NCBI GenBank assembly: GCA_049324235.1
Contig: JBMOLJ010000017.1
Location: 48,949 to 112,948, forward strand
DNA from: UBA1431 sp049324235
Lineage (GTDB): Bacteria > Bacillota > Clostridia > Christensenellales > UBA1431
Direction: 5' to 3'
Length of the DNA stretch: 64,000 nucleotides
Below the pieces are notes generated by a model. The model searched no databases, was not told where the DNA came from, and worked only from the letters and a program-made list of their open reading frames with translations. A program made the translations under genes and the position numbers. This document shows, in pieces, positions 34,028 to 41,932 of the stretch. Position 1 is the first letter of the stretch, and every line of letters begins with the position of its first letter.

Positions 34028-35335
34028 ATGAGCGATACAAAAAGAATAACAGAGCCGGTAAACGCCCAGCACGGGGTGTGGAGCAAAGAGACGCTTGCCG
34101 AGATCGATTATAAGGCAGGCGCCGGAAAACACAGGATCAGGGGCTGCGCAACGCCCAGGCGCATGCCGGGGTTTGACGACCTCATGATCCTGCCGGGGCA
34201 GCTCACGCGCATGACGATCGACACCTACCGCGAGGACTGTGAAACGCGGACCGTTCTGGGAAAGCGCTTCGCGAAAAAGCCGCTGATTATCGAAACGCCC
34301 GTGATGATTGCTGGAATGTCCTACGGCGCGCTGAGCAAGGAGGCAAAGATCGCCCTTGCAAAAGCGTCGTCCATCGTCGGGACGGTAATAAGCAACGGCG
34401 AGGGCGGCATACTGCCCGAGGAGCTAGAACATTCCTACAGGCAGTCGATACAGGTGCTGGCCAGCCGCATGGGCTTTACAAAAAGGAACCTTGAAGTGGC
34501 CGACATGCTCGAATTCCTGTACGGCATCGGCGCAAAGCCCGGCCTTTCAGGCCATCTCATGGGCAGCAAGATCACCGCGGAGATCGCAGAGCAGAGGAAG
34601 ATACCGGTAGGGATCGACCTGCACAGCCACCCGAGAAGCGGCGACTCCTTCGGGGCCGACGATATGGTCATCAAGATGGAGCAGATGCGCGAGCTGACCA
34701 ACTATGAAGCGCCGATATTTGTAAAGATCGCCGCGGGCCGCGTGCGCGAGGACATTAAGATCGCGGTGAAGCTGGGCGTGGATGGTATCATACTCGACGG
34801 CTGCCAGGCGGGGACGGGAGCGGCGCCGGTGATGGCGGCGGATCACCTGGGGATACCAGCGATGCCCGCATTGGTGCAGGCAGTCCGCACGCTGGAGGAA
34901 ATCGGCCTGAAAGATGAGGTGAGCCTAATCATATCGGGCGGCGTCAAGGACGGGGCGGATCTCGCGAAGGCGCTTGCCATAGGCGCCGACGCCGTCGCCA
35001 TAGGCACTGCCGCCATGGTGGCCATGGGATGCAGGGTGTGCATGCGCTGCCATACGGGCAACTGCAGCTTCGGAATCGGCACGCAGGACCCGGAGCAGAG
35101 GAAAAATCTGGATATCGACGCCGCCGCCCAGAGGGTGGCCAACTATATCAGCGCGATGACGGCCGAAGCCGTGCTGCTTGCCAAGGCGGCCGGAAAATCA
35201 AAGCTCAAAAACCTTGAGAGAGAGGACCTGCGCGCGCTGACGCTGGAGACCGCGGCCATGACCGGCATACCGCTCGTCGGGAGCGATCTGGTGATCGGCG
35301 AGGGATTCGGGTTTACCGCAAACAATAAAATCTGA
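34028..35335 (+). CDS. FMN-binding glutamate synthase-family subunit (MgsC/GltB2-like)
   Basis: A TIM-barrel flavoprotein of about 435 residues. Landmarks of the glutamate synthase central/FMN domain are ETPVMIAGMSYGALS, ISNGEGGILPEE, the FVKIAAGRV region, ILDGCQAGTGAAP and IISGGVKDGADLAKALAIGADAVAIGT. The cysteine cluster GCRVCMRCHTGNCSFGIGTQDP fits the 3Fe-4S site. It would form the N-substituted glutamate from 2-oxoglutarate and amine using reduced FMN. ATG 34028 is preferred over GTG 34019, with AAGGGGTGAG upstream. Confidence 0.88.
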   Translation: MSDTKRITEPVNAQHGVWSKETLAEIDYKAGAGKHRIRGCATPRRMPGFDDLMILPGQLTRMTIDTYREDCETRTVLGKRFAKKPLIIETPVMIAGMSYGALSKEAKIALAKASSIVGTVISNGEGGILPEELEHSYRQSIQVLASRMGFTKRNLEVADMLEFLYGIGAKPGLSGHLMGSKITAEIAEQRKIPVGIDLHSHPRSGDSFGADDMVIKMEQMRELTNYEAPIFVKIAAGRVREDIKIAVKLGVDGIILDGCQAGTGAAPVMAADHLGIPAMPALVQAVRTLEEIGLKDEVSLIISGGVKDGADLAKALAIGADAVAIGTAAMVAMGCRVCMRCHTGNCSFGIGTQDPEQRKNLDIDAAAQRVANYISAMTAEAVLLAKAAGKSKLKNLEREDLRALTLETAAMTGIPLVGSDLVIGEGFGFTANNKI

Positions 35336-35354
35336 TGGTCGGAGTGTGTCGTTT

Positions 35355-35666
35355 ATGAGGATACAGCAGCATCCAATTCTGAAAACATTCGATAAAGGAA
35401 AACGCGTCGCCTTTGAGTTTGACGGCAAGGCAATGGAGGGATACGAGGGCGAACCGGTCGCCGCCGCATTGCGGGCGGCAGGCGTGATGACCCACCGTCA
35501 TACCACGCGTTTTGGCAATCCACGGGGAATCTTCTGCGCGATAGGCAGGTGTACGGACTGTGTGATGGTGGTGGATGGGAAACCCAATATGAGAACCTGC
35601 GTAACGCCGCTTCGCGAGGGTATGAAGGTCGAGACACAATTTGGAGCGGGTGCGAAAAAGGGGTAG
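35355..35666 (+). CDS. (2Fe-2S)-binding small subunit (HcnA/sarcosine oxidase alpha N-terminal-like)
   Basis: A 103-residue protein of the ferredoxin-like fold found at the N-terminus of heterotetrameric sarcosine oxidase alpha and as the separate HcnA or opine-oxidase small subunit. The cluster ligands are CAIGRCTDC (Cx4Cx2C) followed by a fourth cysteine in MRTC twelve residues later. The start at ATG 35355 has GGAG 10 bases upstream; the GTG at 35346 is too close to it. It is the first gene of the dehydrogenase module. Confidence 0.87.
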   Translation: MRIQQHPILKTFDKGKRVAFEFDGKAMEGYEGEPVAAALRAAGVMTHRHTTRFGNPRGIFCAIGRCTDCVMVVDGKPNMRTCVTPLREGMKVETQFGAGAKKG

Positions 35667-35672
35667 GCGTTT

Positions 35673-37277
35673 ATGGACAGATATGAGCTAATCGTGATCG
35701 GAGCAGGTCCGGCCGGGCTGTGTGCGGCAATCGAGGCCGCATCCTCGGGTATGAAGACTATAGTTTTCGATGAAAACGCGCGTCCGGGCGGACAGCTTTT
35801 CAAGCAGATACATAAATTCTTTGGTTCAAAAGAGCACAGGGCAAAAAAAAGAGGTTTCAGGATCGGTGAGGAGCTTTTAAAACAGGCGGAGGATGCGGGA
35901 GTCGATGTCAGGCTCAACGCTACTGTTATGGGGATATTCCAGAATAAAGAAATTACCGTGATGACCGGTGACCATATAGAGCATTTCAAGGGGGATAACA
36001 TCGTTGTTGCGACCGGGGCGTCCGAGAACATGGTCGCTTTCCCGGGCTGGACCCTGCCGGGCGTAATGGGGGCGGGCGCGGCGCAGACACTGATGAACCT
36101 GCACGGCATTAAACCCGGGGAAAGAGTTTTGATGGTAGGCTCGGGAAACGTCGGCTTGGTCGTGAGTTTTCAGCTTTTACAGGCTGGCAGCGAGGTTGCG
36201 GCGATTATCGACGCCGCGCCGCGTATCGGGGGATACGGTGTACACGCGGCTAAAGTCGTACGCACGGGCGTCCCCGTGTATCTGTCGCATACGGTCATTC
36301 AGGCCCAAGGCGAAGACCGTGTGACCGGCGCCGTCATCGGCGAGGTGGATAAGAACTGGCAGATTATCGCGGGTTCTGAAAAGCATCTTGAGGTGGACGC
36401 CATATGCCTGGCGGTAGGGCTTTCGCCGATGTCCCAGCTTACCCGGATGACCGGCTGCAAAATGGCCGATTCGCCTGCGAAGGGCGGGCTGGTGCCGGTT
36501 TGCAACACCTTCGGGGAAACCTCGGTGCAGGGAATATTCTGCGCCGGTGACGTTTCCGGGATTGAGGAAGCAAGCTCGGCCATGATTCAGGGGTATATCG
36601 CAGGCGCAGCCGCCGCAAGGCGCAGCGGATACATAACGGATGAAGTGTTTCTGAAGAAGGAGCAAAAGCTGTATGCGTCCCTTGGGCAGTTAAGAGGGGG
36701 CATGTTCGGCGGCAAAAACAAGGGACGAACGGATTTGACGCATACGGATGAGGGCGTTCCCCTGTCTGAAACGCTGTTGAAAAAGGGCTATATCGGTGAA
36801 ACGGAGATATTGAATTTTCCGGGGGCAAACGGATATAAGAAAAAAGGTATTCATCCGGTGATCGAGTGCACCCAGAATATCCCGTGCAATCCGTGCCAGG
36901 ATGCCTGCGCCAAAGGATGCATCGTCGTCGGCAAGAACATTACAAGCCTGCCGGTGGTCTCGGAACAGGCCCAGTGCACCGGTTGCGGCATGTGCGTGGC
37001 TTCCTGCCCGGGTCAGGCCATTTTTCTCATCGACGAAGATTATGCCAAAGGGTTCTCAGCCGTTTCGTTGCCGTATGAATTGCTGCCGCTCCCCAAAACA
37101 GGGGACAGGGGCGTTGCGCTGGACAGAAGCGGCAAAAGCCTTTGCCCGGCTGAGATTGTGGCCGTGAAAACGGCAAAAGCCATGGACGAGACAGCCATAT
37201 TGACGATGAAGGTTCCCGCCGAGATGTCGTCAAAGGCGCGGTTTTTCAGGCTGGAAGGGGTGTCGGATGATGAATGA
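35673..37277 (+). CDS. FAD-dependent oxidoreductase with two ferredoxin-type clusters (HcnB/opine oxidase A-like)
   Basis: A 534-residue flavoprotein. The N-terminal FAD loop is VIGAGPAGLCAAIEAA, a second dinucleotide loop VGSGNVGLVVSFQLLQAG lies near residue 155, and GIFCAGDVSGIEEASSAM is the C-terminal FAD motif. Unlike plain HcnB, residues about 395-460 carry a cysteine-rich region: CTQNIPCNPCQDACAKGC and CTGCGMCVASCPG, suitable for one or two 4Fe-4S clusters. These would pass electrons from amine oxidation to an anaerobic acceptor. The next gene overlaps by 11 bases. Confidence 0.85.
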   Translation: MDRYELIVIGAGPAGLCAAIEAASSGMKTIVFDENARPGGQLFKQIHKFFGSKEHRAKKRGFRIGEELLKQAEDAGVDVRLNATVMGIFQNKEITVMTGDHIEHFKGDNIVVATGASENMVAFPGWTLPGVMGAGAAQTLMNLHGIKPGERVLMVGSGNVGLVVSFQLLQAGSEVAAIIDAAPRIGGYGVHAAKVVRTGVPVYLSHTVIQAQGEDRVTGAVIGEVDKNWQIIAGSEKHLEVDAICLAVGLSPMSQLTRMTGCKMADSPAKGGLVPVCNTFGETSVQGIFCAGDVSGIEEASSAMIQGYIAGAAAARRSGYITDEVFLKKEQKLYASLGQLRGGMFGGKNKGRTDLTHTDEGVPLSETLLKKGYIGETEILNFPGANGYKKKGIHPVIECTQNIPCNPCQDACAKGCIVVGKNITSLPVVSEQAQCTGCGMCVASCPGQAIFLIDEDYAKGFSAVSLPYELLPLPKTGDRGVALDRSGKSLCPAEIVAVKTAKAMDETAILTMKVPAEMSSKARFFRLEGVSDDE

Positions 37278-37590
37278 AATATTGGACCGCAGCCTTGATC
37301 TGGGGGAGTTTGTCCCGCAGCCCGATGACGGTATGATCATTTGCCGCTGCGAGGAGATTACCAAGGGCGAGATACGCAAAGCCGTACACGACGGCATGCG
37401 GAACCTGACGGAAATCAAGCGGTATCTGCGTGCGGGCATGGGGCTTTGCCAGGGCCTTTCCTGCAGCCGTCTCGTACGGGCCATCGTCGCAAAGGAACTC
37501 GGGGTTTCTCCGGCAAAACTGGAGCTGTCATCGCCCCGCTCTCCTGCACGCCCGGTAGAGATGCGTGTCTATGCAAACGAATTGAGGTGA
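37267..37590 (+). CDS. BFD-like (2Fe-2S) subunit
   Basis: A 107-residue protein with a bacterioferritin-associated-ferredoxin-like domain. The ligands are CRCEE near residue 28 and GLCQGLSCSR about 40 residues later (CxC...Cx4C). In HcnB, sarcosine oxidase alpha and opine oxidases this domain is fused to the FAD subunit; here it is a separate gene. It overlaps the FAD oxidoreductase and is followed 5 bases later by the DAO-type subunit, so the four products probably form one complex. Confidence 0.85.
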   Translation: MMNEILDRSLDLGEFVPQPDDGMIICRCEEITKGEIRKAVHDGMRNLTEIKRYLRAGMGLCQGLSCSRLVRAIVAKELGVSPAKLELSSPRSPARPVEMRVYANELR

Positions 37591-37595
37591 AGGCA

Positions 37596-38720
37596 ATGAC
37601 GAAGACAGCCGGGGTCATCATCATCGGCGGCGGTGTGATCGGATGCGCGGCGGCGTATTATCTCGCTTTAAAAGGCGTAAAAAGTATCGTCCTGGAAAAA
37701 AACGAAATAGGGCATGGCGGATCAAGCAAGAACGGCGGCGGTGTAAGGCAGTCCGCGCGGGACAACAGGGAACTGCCGCTTGCCATGTTCGGCGCCGAAT
37801 GCCTGTGGCCAGGGCTGTCCGACGAGCTGGGCGTTGATGTGGAGTACTGCAAAAAAGGAAACCTGCGCCTCGCAAAGACAGAAGAGCATATCAGGATTCT
37901 TGAAAAACTCGTGGAGAACAGCCGCGCCGGGGGCTTGAAGGTGCAGATGATAACCGGTGACGAAGCAAGGGAAATCTGCCCCTATATGTCCGAAGAGGTG
38001 ATCGGCGCGAGCTGGTGTCCGACCGACGGGCATGCCAATCCCATGCGCACAACGCTCGGCTTTTACAAAAGGGCGCGCGAACTCGGGGCGCGCTTTATCA
38101 CGGGTGAAAATGTGTTGGAAATAAAAAAAATTAAGGGCCGGGCGCGGCAGGTGATAACAAACGCGAACGTGTATGAGGGGGAGACCGTTATCCTGGCTGC
38201 AGGATACGAGTCCAGAAGCATTGCCAATACCGTGGGGATAGACGTGCCGATGCAGCGGGTGCTGCTTGAAGCGCTGGTGACCGAGCCCCAGCCAAAAATG
38301 TTTGAGCAGATGCTTGGTACGGCCGCAGCCGACTTTTACGGACATCAGGCAAAGCACGGATCGTTTGTGTTCGGGGGTTCGGGCGGCCTTGAACCGTATA
38401 TCTCCGAAGTGCCGGAACCGGCCACAACCAGCACGACCGCGCCTTCCGTTTGCAGAGCCATCATAAAATACTTTCCGGTTTTGAAGGAAGCGAAAATCGT
38501 ACGGTCATGGGCGGGTTGGATAGACGATTGCGCCGACCATGTTCCGGTCATCAGCAGGGTTGACGAGGTGCCCGGGCTTATACTCGCCTGTGGCTTTTCG
38601 GGGCACGGCTTTGGAATATCCCCGGTGGTCGGGCTGCTGCTGAGCGAGCTTGCGACCGGTGTGAGGACATCCCTGTACCTGAACGCGTTCAGGTACGACC
38701 GTTTTGCGGCAAGAGCATAA
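37596..38720 (+). CDS. DAO-type FAD-dependent amine/imino acid dehydrogenase subunit (HcnC/OoxB-like)
   Basis: A 374-residue D-amino-acid-oxidase/glycine-oxidase-fold flavoprotein. The FAD Rossmann loop is VIIIGGGVIGCAAAYYLA, followed by the GGSSKNGGGVRQ segment, and GFSGHGFGISPVVG near the C-terminus is the usual flavin-tail motif. It is the likely catalytic subunit that oxidises the C-N bond of a secondary amine such as an N-alkyl amino acid. The ATG at 37596 follows GAGGTGAAGG; a much longer open frame upstream is only read-through of the previous gene's region. Confidence 0.87.
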   Translation: MTKTAGVIIIGGGVIGCAAAYYLALKGVKSIVLEKNEIGHGGSSKNGGGVRQSARDNRELPLAMFGAECLWPGLSDELGVDVEYCKKGNLRLAKTEEHIRILEKLVENSRAGGLKVQMITGDEAREICPYMSEEVIGASWCPTDGHANPMRTTLGFYKRARELGARFITGENVLEIKKIKGRARQVITNANVYEGETVILAAGYESRSIANTVGIDVPMQRVLLEALVTEPQPKMFEQMLGTAAADFYGHQAKHGSFVFGGSGGLEPYISEVPEPATTSTTAPSVCRAIIKYFPVLKEAKIVRSWAGWIDDCADHVPVISRVDEVPGLILACGFSGHGFGISPVVGLLLSELATGVRTSLYLNAFRYDRFAARA

Positions 38721-38738
38721 TAGAAAGGGGAATATAGA

Positions 38739-39143
38739 ATGGAGTTTACGAGAGTCAATTATTCATCAGGTGCGCCATTGGAGGAGAAAGTCGGTTACAG
38801 CCGTGTGGTGAAAGCCGGTCCCTTTGTTTTTGTGGGAGGCACGACGTCTGTTTTACCCGATGGAAGCGTATACGGAGAGAACGACCCGTATGCGCAGACG
38901 AAGTATGTCCTGGAAAAGCTTATCGGGCTGATCGGGGAGGCCGGAGCCAAACCGGAGGAGGTCGTACGGGTCAAGGTATATGCCACGGACATGAAAATGT
39001 GCGGCGAAATCACCCGGGCGTATTCCGAATTCTTTAAAGAAATAAAGCCGTTGTGTACGGTCGTAGGCACCTCGGCGCTCAACCGTCCGTCGCAGCTCGT
39101 TGAAATTGAGATGGACGCGATCATCGGCGCAGCCGCAGGATGA
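38739..39143 (+). CDS. RidA/YjgF-family enamine-imine deaminase-like protein
   Basis: A 134-residue protein of the YjgF/YER057c/UK114 family. FVFVGGTTSV in the N-terminal half and NRPSQLVEIEMDAIIG near the end are typical; an arginine just before the final strand is present. RidA proteins hydrolyse reactive imines and enamines. As the last gene of the amine dehydrogenase operon it may clear the imine product, which supports the assignment of the upstream enzymes. Confidence 0.88.
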   Translation: MEFTRVNYSSGAPLEEKVGYSRVVKAGPFVFVGGTTSVLPDGSVYGENDPYAQTKYVLEKLIGLIGEAGAKPEEVVRVKVYATDMKMCGEITRAYSEFFKEIKPLCTVVGTSALNRPSQLVEIEMDAIIGAAAG

Positions 39144-39248
39144 AATTCCATAGTCCTGGGTTGATGTTGATTAAAGAACTGCCTTTTCAATCTAACACCA
39201 GCAAAAGGCTACTAAGAAGCTGTTGTTTTTTACTTTTATGCATATTTT

Positions 39249-39258
39249 ATGGTATAAT
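39249..39258 (+). promoter_or_regulatory. Extended -10 promoter of the ATP-cone gene
   Basis: TATGGTATAAT contains a TATAAT with an upstream TG; no good -35 is visible at 17 bases. Confidence 0.45.
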
Positions 39259-39288
39259 CAAAAAGCATGATTTCTGGGAGGGAAAAAC

Positions 39289-39546
39289 TTGAAAGTACAA
39301 AAAAGCAACGGGACGCTTCAGGATTTTGATATCGAAAAGATTAAGCTGGTGATTGGGCGGGTTTCCGATGAGGTTGATGAATCATTGAATTCAAGCGATA
39401 TCAATACGATAAGCAAAGAGGTTCTGGAAACCGTGAAACGCGAGCATAACGAAGTGGTTGTACACAGTGATTTGAGGCAAATTGTATACAAGGCTTTAAA
39501 AGATTACGGTTTTACGGATGTTGCCAATGCATATATGCGGGGATAA
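39289..39546 (+). CDS. Stand-alone ATP-cone domain protein
   Basis: An 85-residue protein made only of an ATP-cone, the nucleotide-sensing domain found at the N-terminus of ribonucleotide reductases and in NrdR. KVQKSNGTLQDFDIEKIKLVIGRV at the start and VNVYKALKDYGFTDVANAY-like helices match the family. A TTG start follows GGGAGG. There is no reductase or NrdR zinc ribbon nearby, so a regulatory or uncharacterised role is inferred. Confidence 0.82.
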   Translation: MKVQKSNGTLQDFDIEKIKLVIGRVSDEVDESLNSSDINTISKEVLETVKREHNEVVVHSDLRQIVYKALKDYGFTDVANAYMRG

Positions 39547-39561
39547 TTAAAGCAAAATAAA

Positions 39562-39595
39562 ACAGCCTGCAAAAAAAATGCAGGCTGTACGCGTT
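39562..39595 (+). terminator. Terminator after the ATP-cone gene
   Basis: ACAGCCTGC / GCAGGCTGT stem with an A-rich loop, followed by ACGCGTTTTAGG. Confidence 0.7.
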
Positions 39596-39899
39596 TTAGG
39601 GATAGTCTCGGAGCAAATAGAAAGCTCCAGAGAATCTTTATTGAAGCTAACATCCCTTTGCAGTCCGCTCAAGGCCGTTTCATCTTCCGAACCAACTCTA
39701 ACTTCCTGTTACTCCTATGAACCTTTCGTTCATACTTTCTCATTCCGCTATCACTGGCTCTTCCGGTATAGGGAACTGTTTCCACTAATGTGGACCTTTC
39801 GTTCGCCAAACCTTCTCCCGTATTCATCATACGGTGCTTTCCTGCTCCGTTTGTTTTGCTTCTTAGGTTATCCCTGGAGCTTGTTTTCATTTTACACAC
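39596..39899 (-). other. Possible 5' remnant of a group II intron or other structured RNA
   Basis: This stretch has no convincing gene. Read on the minus strand it begins GTGTG at 39899, the usual 5' end of group II introns. It is purine-rich with unpaired AAG/GAAA repeats and contains several neat hairpins: CCGTAT / ATACGG, TCCAC / GTGGA and TATGAAC-GAAAG-GTTCATA. No reverse transcriptase and no domain V are present, so if it is an intron it is a fragment. The identification is tentative. Confidence 0.35.
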
Positions 39900-40087
39900 C
39901 CATTACAATAAGAACAAATGCAAAAAACATTCAAATAGCATTAAAATGCCAAAATATCCTGATAAAAGCACCGTAATGCTTATTATTTTGAATGATTGAT
40001 TAAATTATTGAATAAAAATATAAATCATCCTGTTATTTTTAGCCTCTATGATATAAAATATCCATAGGAATTTGGAAGGTGATAGGA

Positions 40088-41029
40088 TTGTCGATCGTTA
40101 CAATTTCGAGGCAGATAGGCAGTTTGGGCGACGAAATAGCTGCATCGTTGTCCCGTAAATTGGATATGGAACTCATTGTACGGGACAGGATCATAAACGA
40201 ATGGCTTCCCGAAAACACTAACGACTATGTGCGGCGCATGCTTGCTGAAAGCCCGAAATTTTTTTTAAACCAGATGGAAGACGGCGTCAGCTTCAAAGAA
40301 TATATCGAACAGCGGCTGATAGCGTTTGCACAGCATACACCCGCGATCATAATCGGCATGGGCGCGCAGGTCATTTTTTCTTCCCATCAGGATGCCACAA
40401 ACATCAGGATCATCGCCTCCTTTCAGACGAGAATCAACCGCATCAAAAAGCAATTCGGCATCGGCGACACAGAGGCCGAAAGCATCCTTTTTACAACCGA
40501 TAAAAAGCATAAACGTTATATTGCGACACTGTATGGCGTGGACTGGGCCGACCCCACGCTTTATGATTTGACCGTCAATACGGATGCTGTCGGCGCCGAT
40601 GAATGTGTGGAACTGGTTTGTTCCATGGTAAAAGAAAGGGTACGCCTGCGGCAGGAGAATCAAACGGAAACGGACATATCAAAAAACGAAATACAGAATT
40701 GCGTTTTCAGGCATCCAGCCGAAAGCGAATTTGCAAAGATTCTGGACATGTATAATATCGACTGGAAGTATGAGCCCAAGACGTTCCCCGTTGAGTGGGA
40801 CGCCGAGGGAAATGTTACCATGGCGTTCAGTCCTGATTTTTACCTGCCCAAATTTGATACGTACATTGAAATCACCACGATGAACCAGAAATATGTCACC
40901 ATCAAAAACAAAAAAGTGAGAAAGCTCAGGGAATTGTATCCCGGCATTAATGTAAAGATCGTTTACAAAAAGGATTTTCATGCGCTGCTGAGAAGGTTCG
41001 GAGATGTGATAGGAAGTGAAGAAGCATAA
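40088..41029 (+). CDS. Cytidylate-kinase-like protein fused to a nuclease-fold domain
   Basis: About 313 residues. The N-terminal 195 resemble the cytidylate-kinase-like family (IVTISRQIGSLGDEIAASLSRKL at the P-loop position, IIIGMGAQVIF in the core). The P-loop is degenerate compared with GxxGxGKS kinases. The C-terminal part (about 205-310) looks like a restriction-endonuclease fold: FRHPAESEFAKIL, then SPDFYLP and YIEITTM in the positions of PD...(D/E)xK, but the lysine is replaced by threonine. TTG 40088 gives the family-typical N-terminus. The downstream HPRT gene starts directly at its stop codon. Confidence 0.72.
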   Translation: MSIVTISRQIGSLGDEIAASLSRKLDMELIVRDRIINEWLPENTNDYVRRMLAESPKFFLNQMEDGVSFKEYIEQRLIAFAQHTPAIIIGMGAQVIFSSHQDATNIRIIASFQTRINRIKKQFGIGDTEAESILFTTDKKHKRYIATLYGVDWADPTLYDLTVNTDAVGADECVELVCSMVKERVRLRQENQTETDISKNEIQNCVFRHPAESEFAKILDMYNIDWKYEPKTFPVEWDAEGNVTMAFSPDFYLPKFDTYIEITTMNQKYVTIKNKKVRKLRELYPGINVKIVYKKDFHALLRRFGDVIGSEEA

Positions 41030-41569
41030 ATGGATACGCCGAAGATAAAGAGGATCGTTTTTAGCGAAACGGAAATTATGGATAAAGTCGCGGAGTTGGG
41101 TAAAAAGATCAGCGAGGATTACAGAGGGAAGGATCTTCTGCTTATCAGCATCCTTAAGGGAACGTTTATCTTTCTGGCCGACATCACAAGAAAGATCGAC
41201 ATCCCGGTGGAGATCGACTTCATGTCCATAGGCCTCTACCCCGGAACGACCAACCAGACCGGCATAGTGCGCATCACCAAGGACCTGGATTCGGATATTA
41301 CGGGAAGGCACGTACTGGTCATCGAGGATATTATCCGAACAGGGCTGACGATAGGGTATCTCATCCAGAACATGGAGTCCAGGAAGCCTGCCAGCATCAA
41401 GATCTGCACGCTGCTGGACAATCCCGCGCAAAGGCTGGTGAACATACCGGTAGCGTACAGCGGATTCAAGGTCCCCGATGTATCGCTTGCCGGGTATGGC
41501 ATGGACATAAAGGGGTATATGCGCAATTTGCCCTATATCGCCGAAGTCGATGAAAAATATAACGCCTGA
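41030..41569 (+). CDS. Phosphoribosyltransferase of the hypoxanthine-guanine type (divergent)
   Basis: A 179-residue protein with the HPRT layout: LISILKGTFIFLADI, then the PRPP loop VLVIEDIIRTGLTIGYL and the GYGMDIKGYMRNLPYI base-binding region. Two features are unusual. In the PRPP motif the residue after IEDII is arginine (R103) where HPRTs have the catalytic-base aspartate, and the flexible SYG loop is SIG followed by altered sequence. It may therefore be a non-standard phosphoribosyltransferase or a regulatory paralogue. Its ATG follows the previous stop with no gap (TAAATG). Confidence 0.82.
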   Translation: MDTPKIKRIVFSETEIMDKVAELGKKISEDYRGKDLLLISILKGTFIFLADITRKIDIPVEIDFMSIGLYPGTTNQTGIVRITKDLDSDITGRHVLVIEDIIRTGLTIGYLIQNMESRKPASIKICTLLDNPAQRLVNIPVAYSGFKVPDVSLAGYGMDIKGYMRNLPYIAEVDEKYNA

Positions 41570-41932
41570 TGCAGCCTGAGAGTGCAAAAACATTGCCGTC
41601 ACCGGCAAGATAACACATTGTGATTAGAATCTGCATTCCTCCCCAAAATCCTCCTTGATGCATCAAATCTTTCACTTGACAGAGATCTTTCCTCAATGTT
41701 AAAATTCCTTATCTCTTTGCACTGCATGTACTACAGTACAAACTGATCAGGCGATGGGCTTATGCCGGTCCATGCAGCCGGGCCAAAAGTGGCAGCAGGT
41801 CAAATCTTACATGCCTGTGGGACAGAACAATGTTTCCGCAGGTGTTTTTTTATCCGCGGAAACATGATAAATGCATTGCCCTAGAGCTATCATAATGAAT
41901 GCCGGAGAGGCATCATGATGGAGGAGTGTTCT
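41570..41932. other. Intergenic region before the P-type ATPase
   Basis: No gene was found. It holds a small hairpin (TTGCCG / CGGCAA near 41593), a possible promoter TTGACA (41676-41681) with TTAAAA/TAAAAT 17-18 bases on, and a stem TGTTTCCGC / GCGGAAACA (41831-41864) with seven T's in its loop. The last may be a regulatory hairpin in the ATPase leader. Confidence 0.45.

Noticed and set aside
32413..35335. Ordinary split glutamate synthase
   Set aside because: Not excluded, but the adjacent GS-like ligase, amine dehydrogenase subunits, RidA and permease and the lack of a GltD-type subunit favour an N-substituted glutamate synthase.
35355..38720. True hydrogen cyanide synthase (hcnABC)
   Set aside because: Subunit order and folds are similar, but the extra ferredoxin-type clusters, the separate BFD gene and the glutamate-linked neighbours do not fit cyanogenesis.
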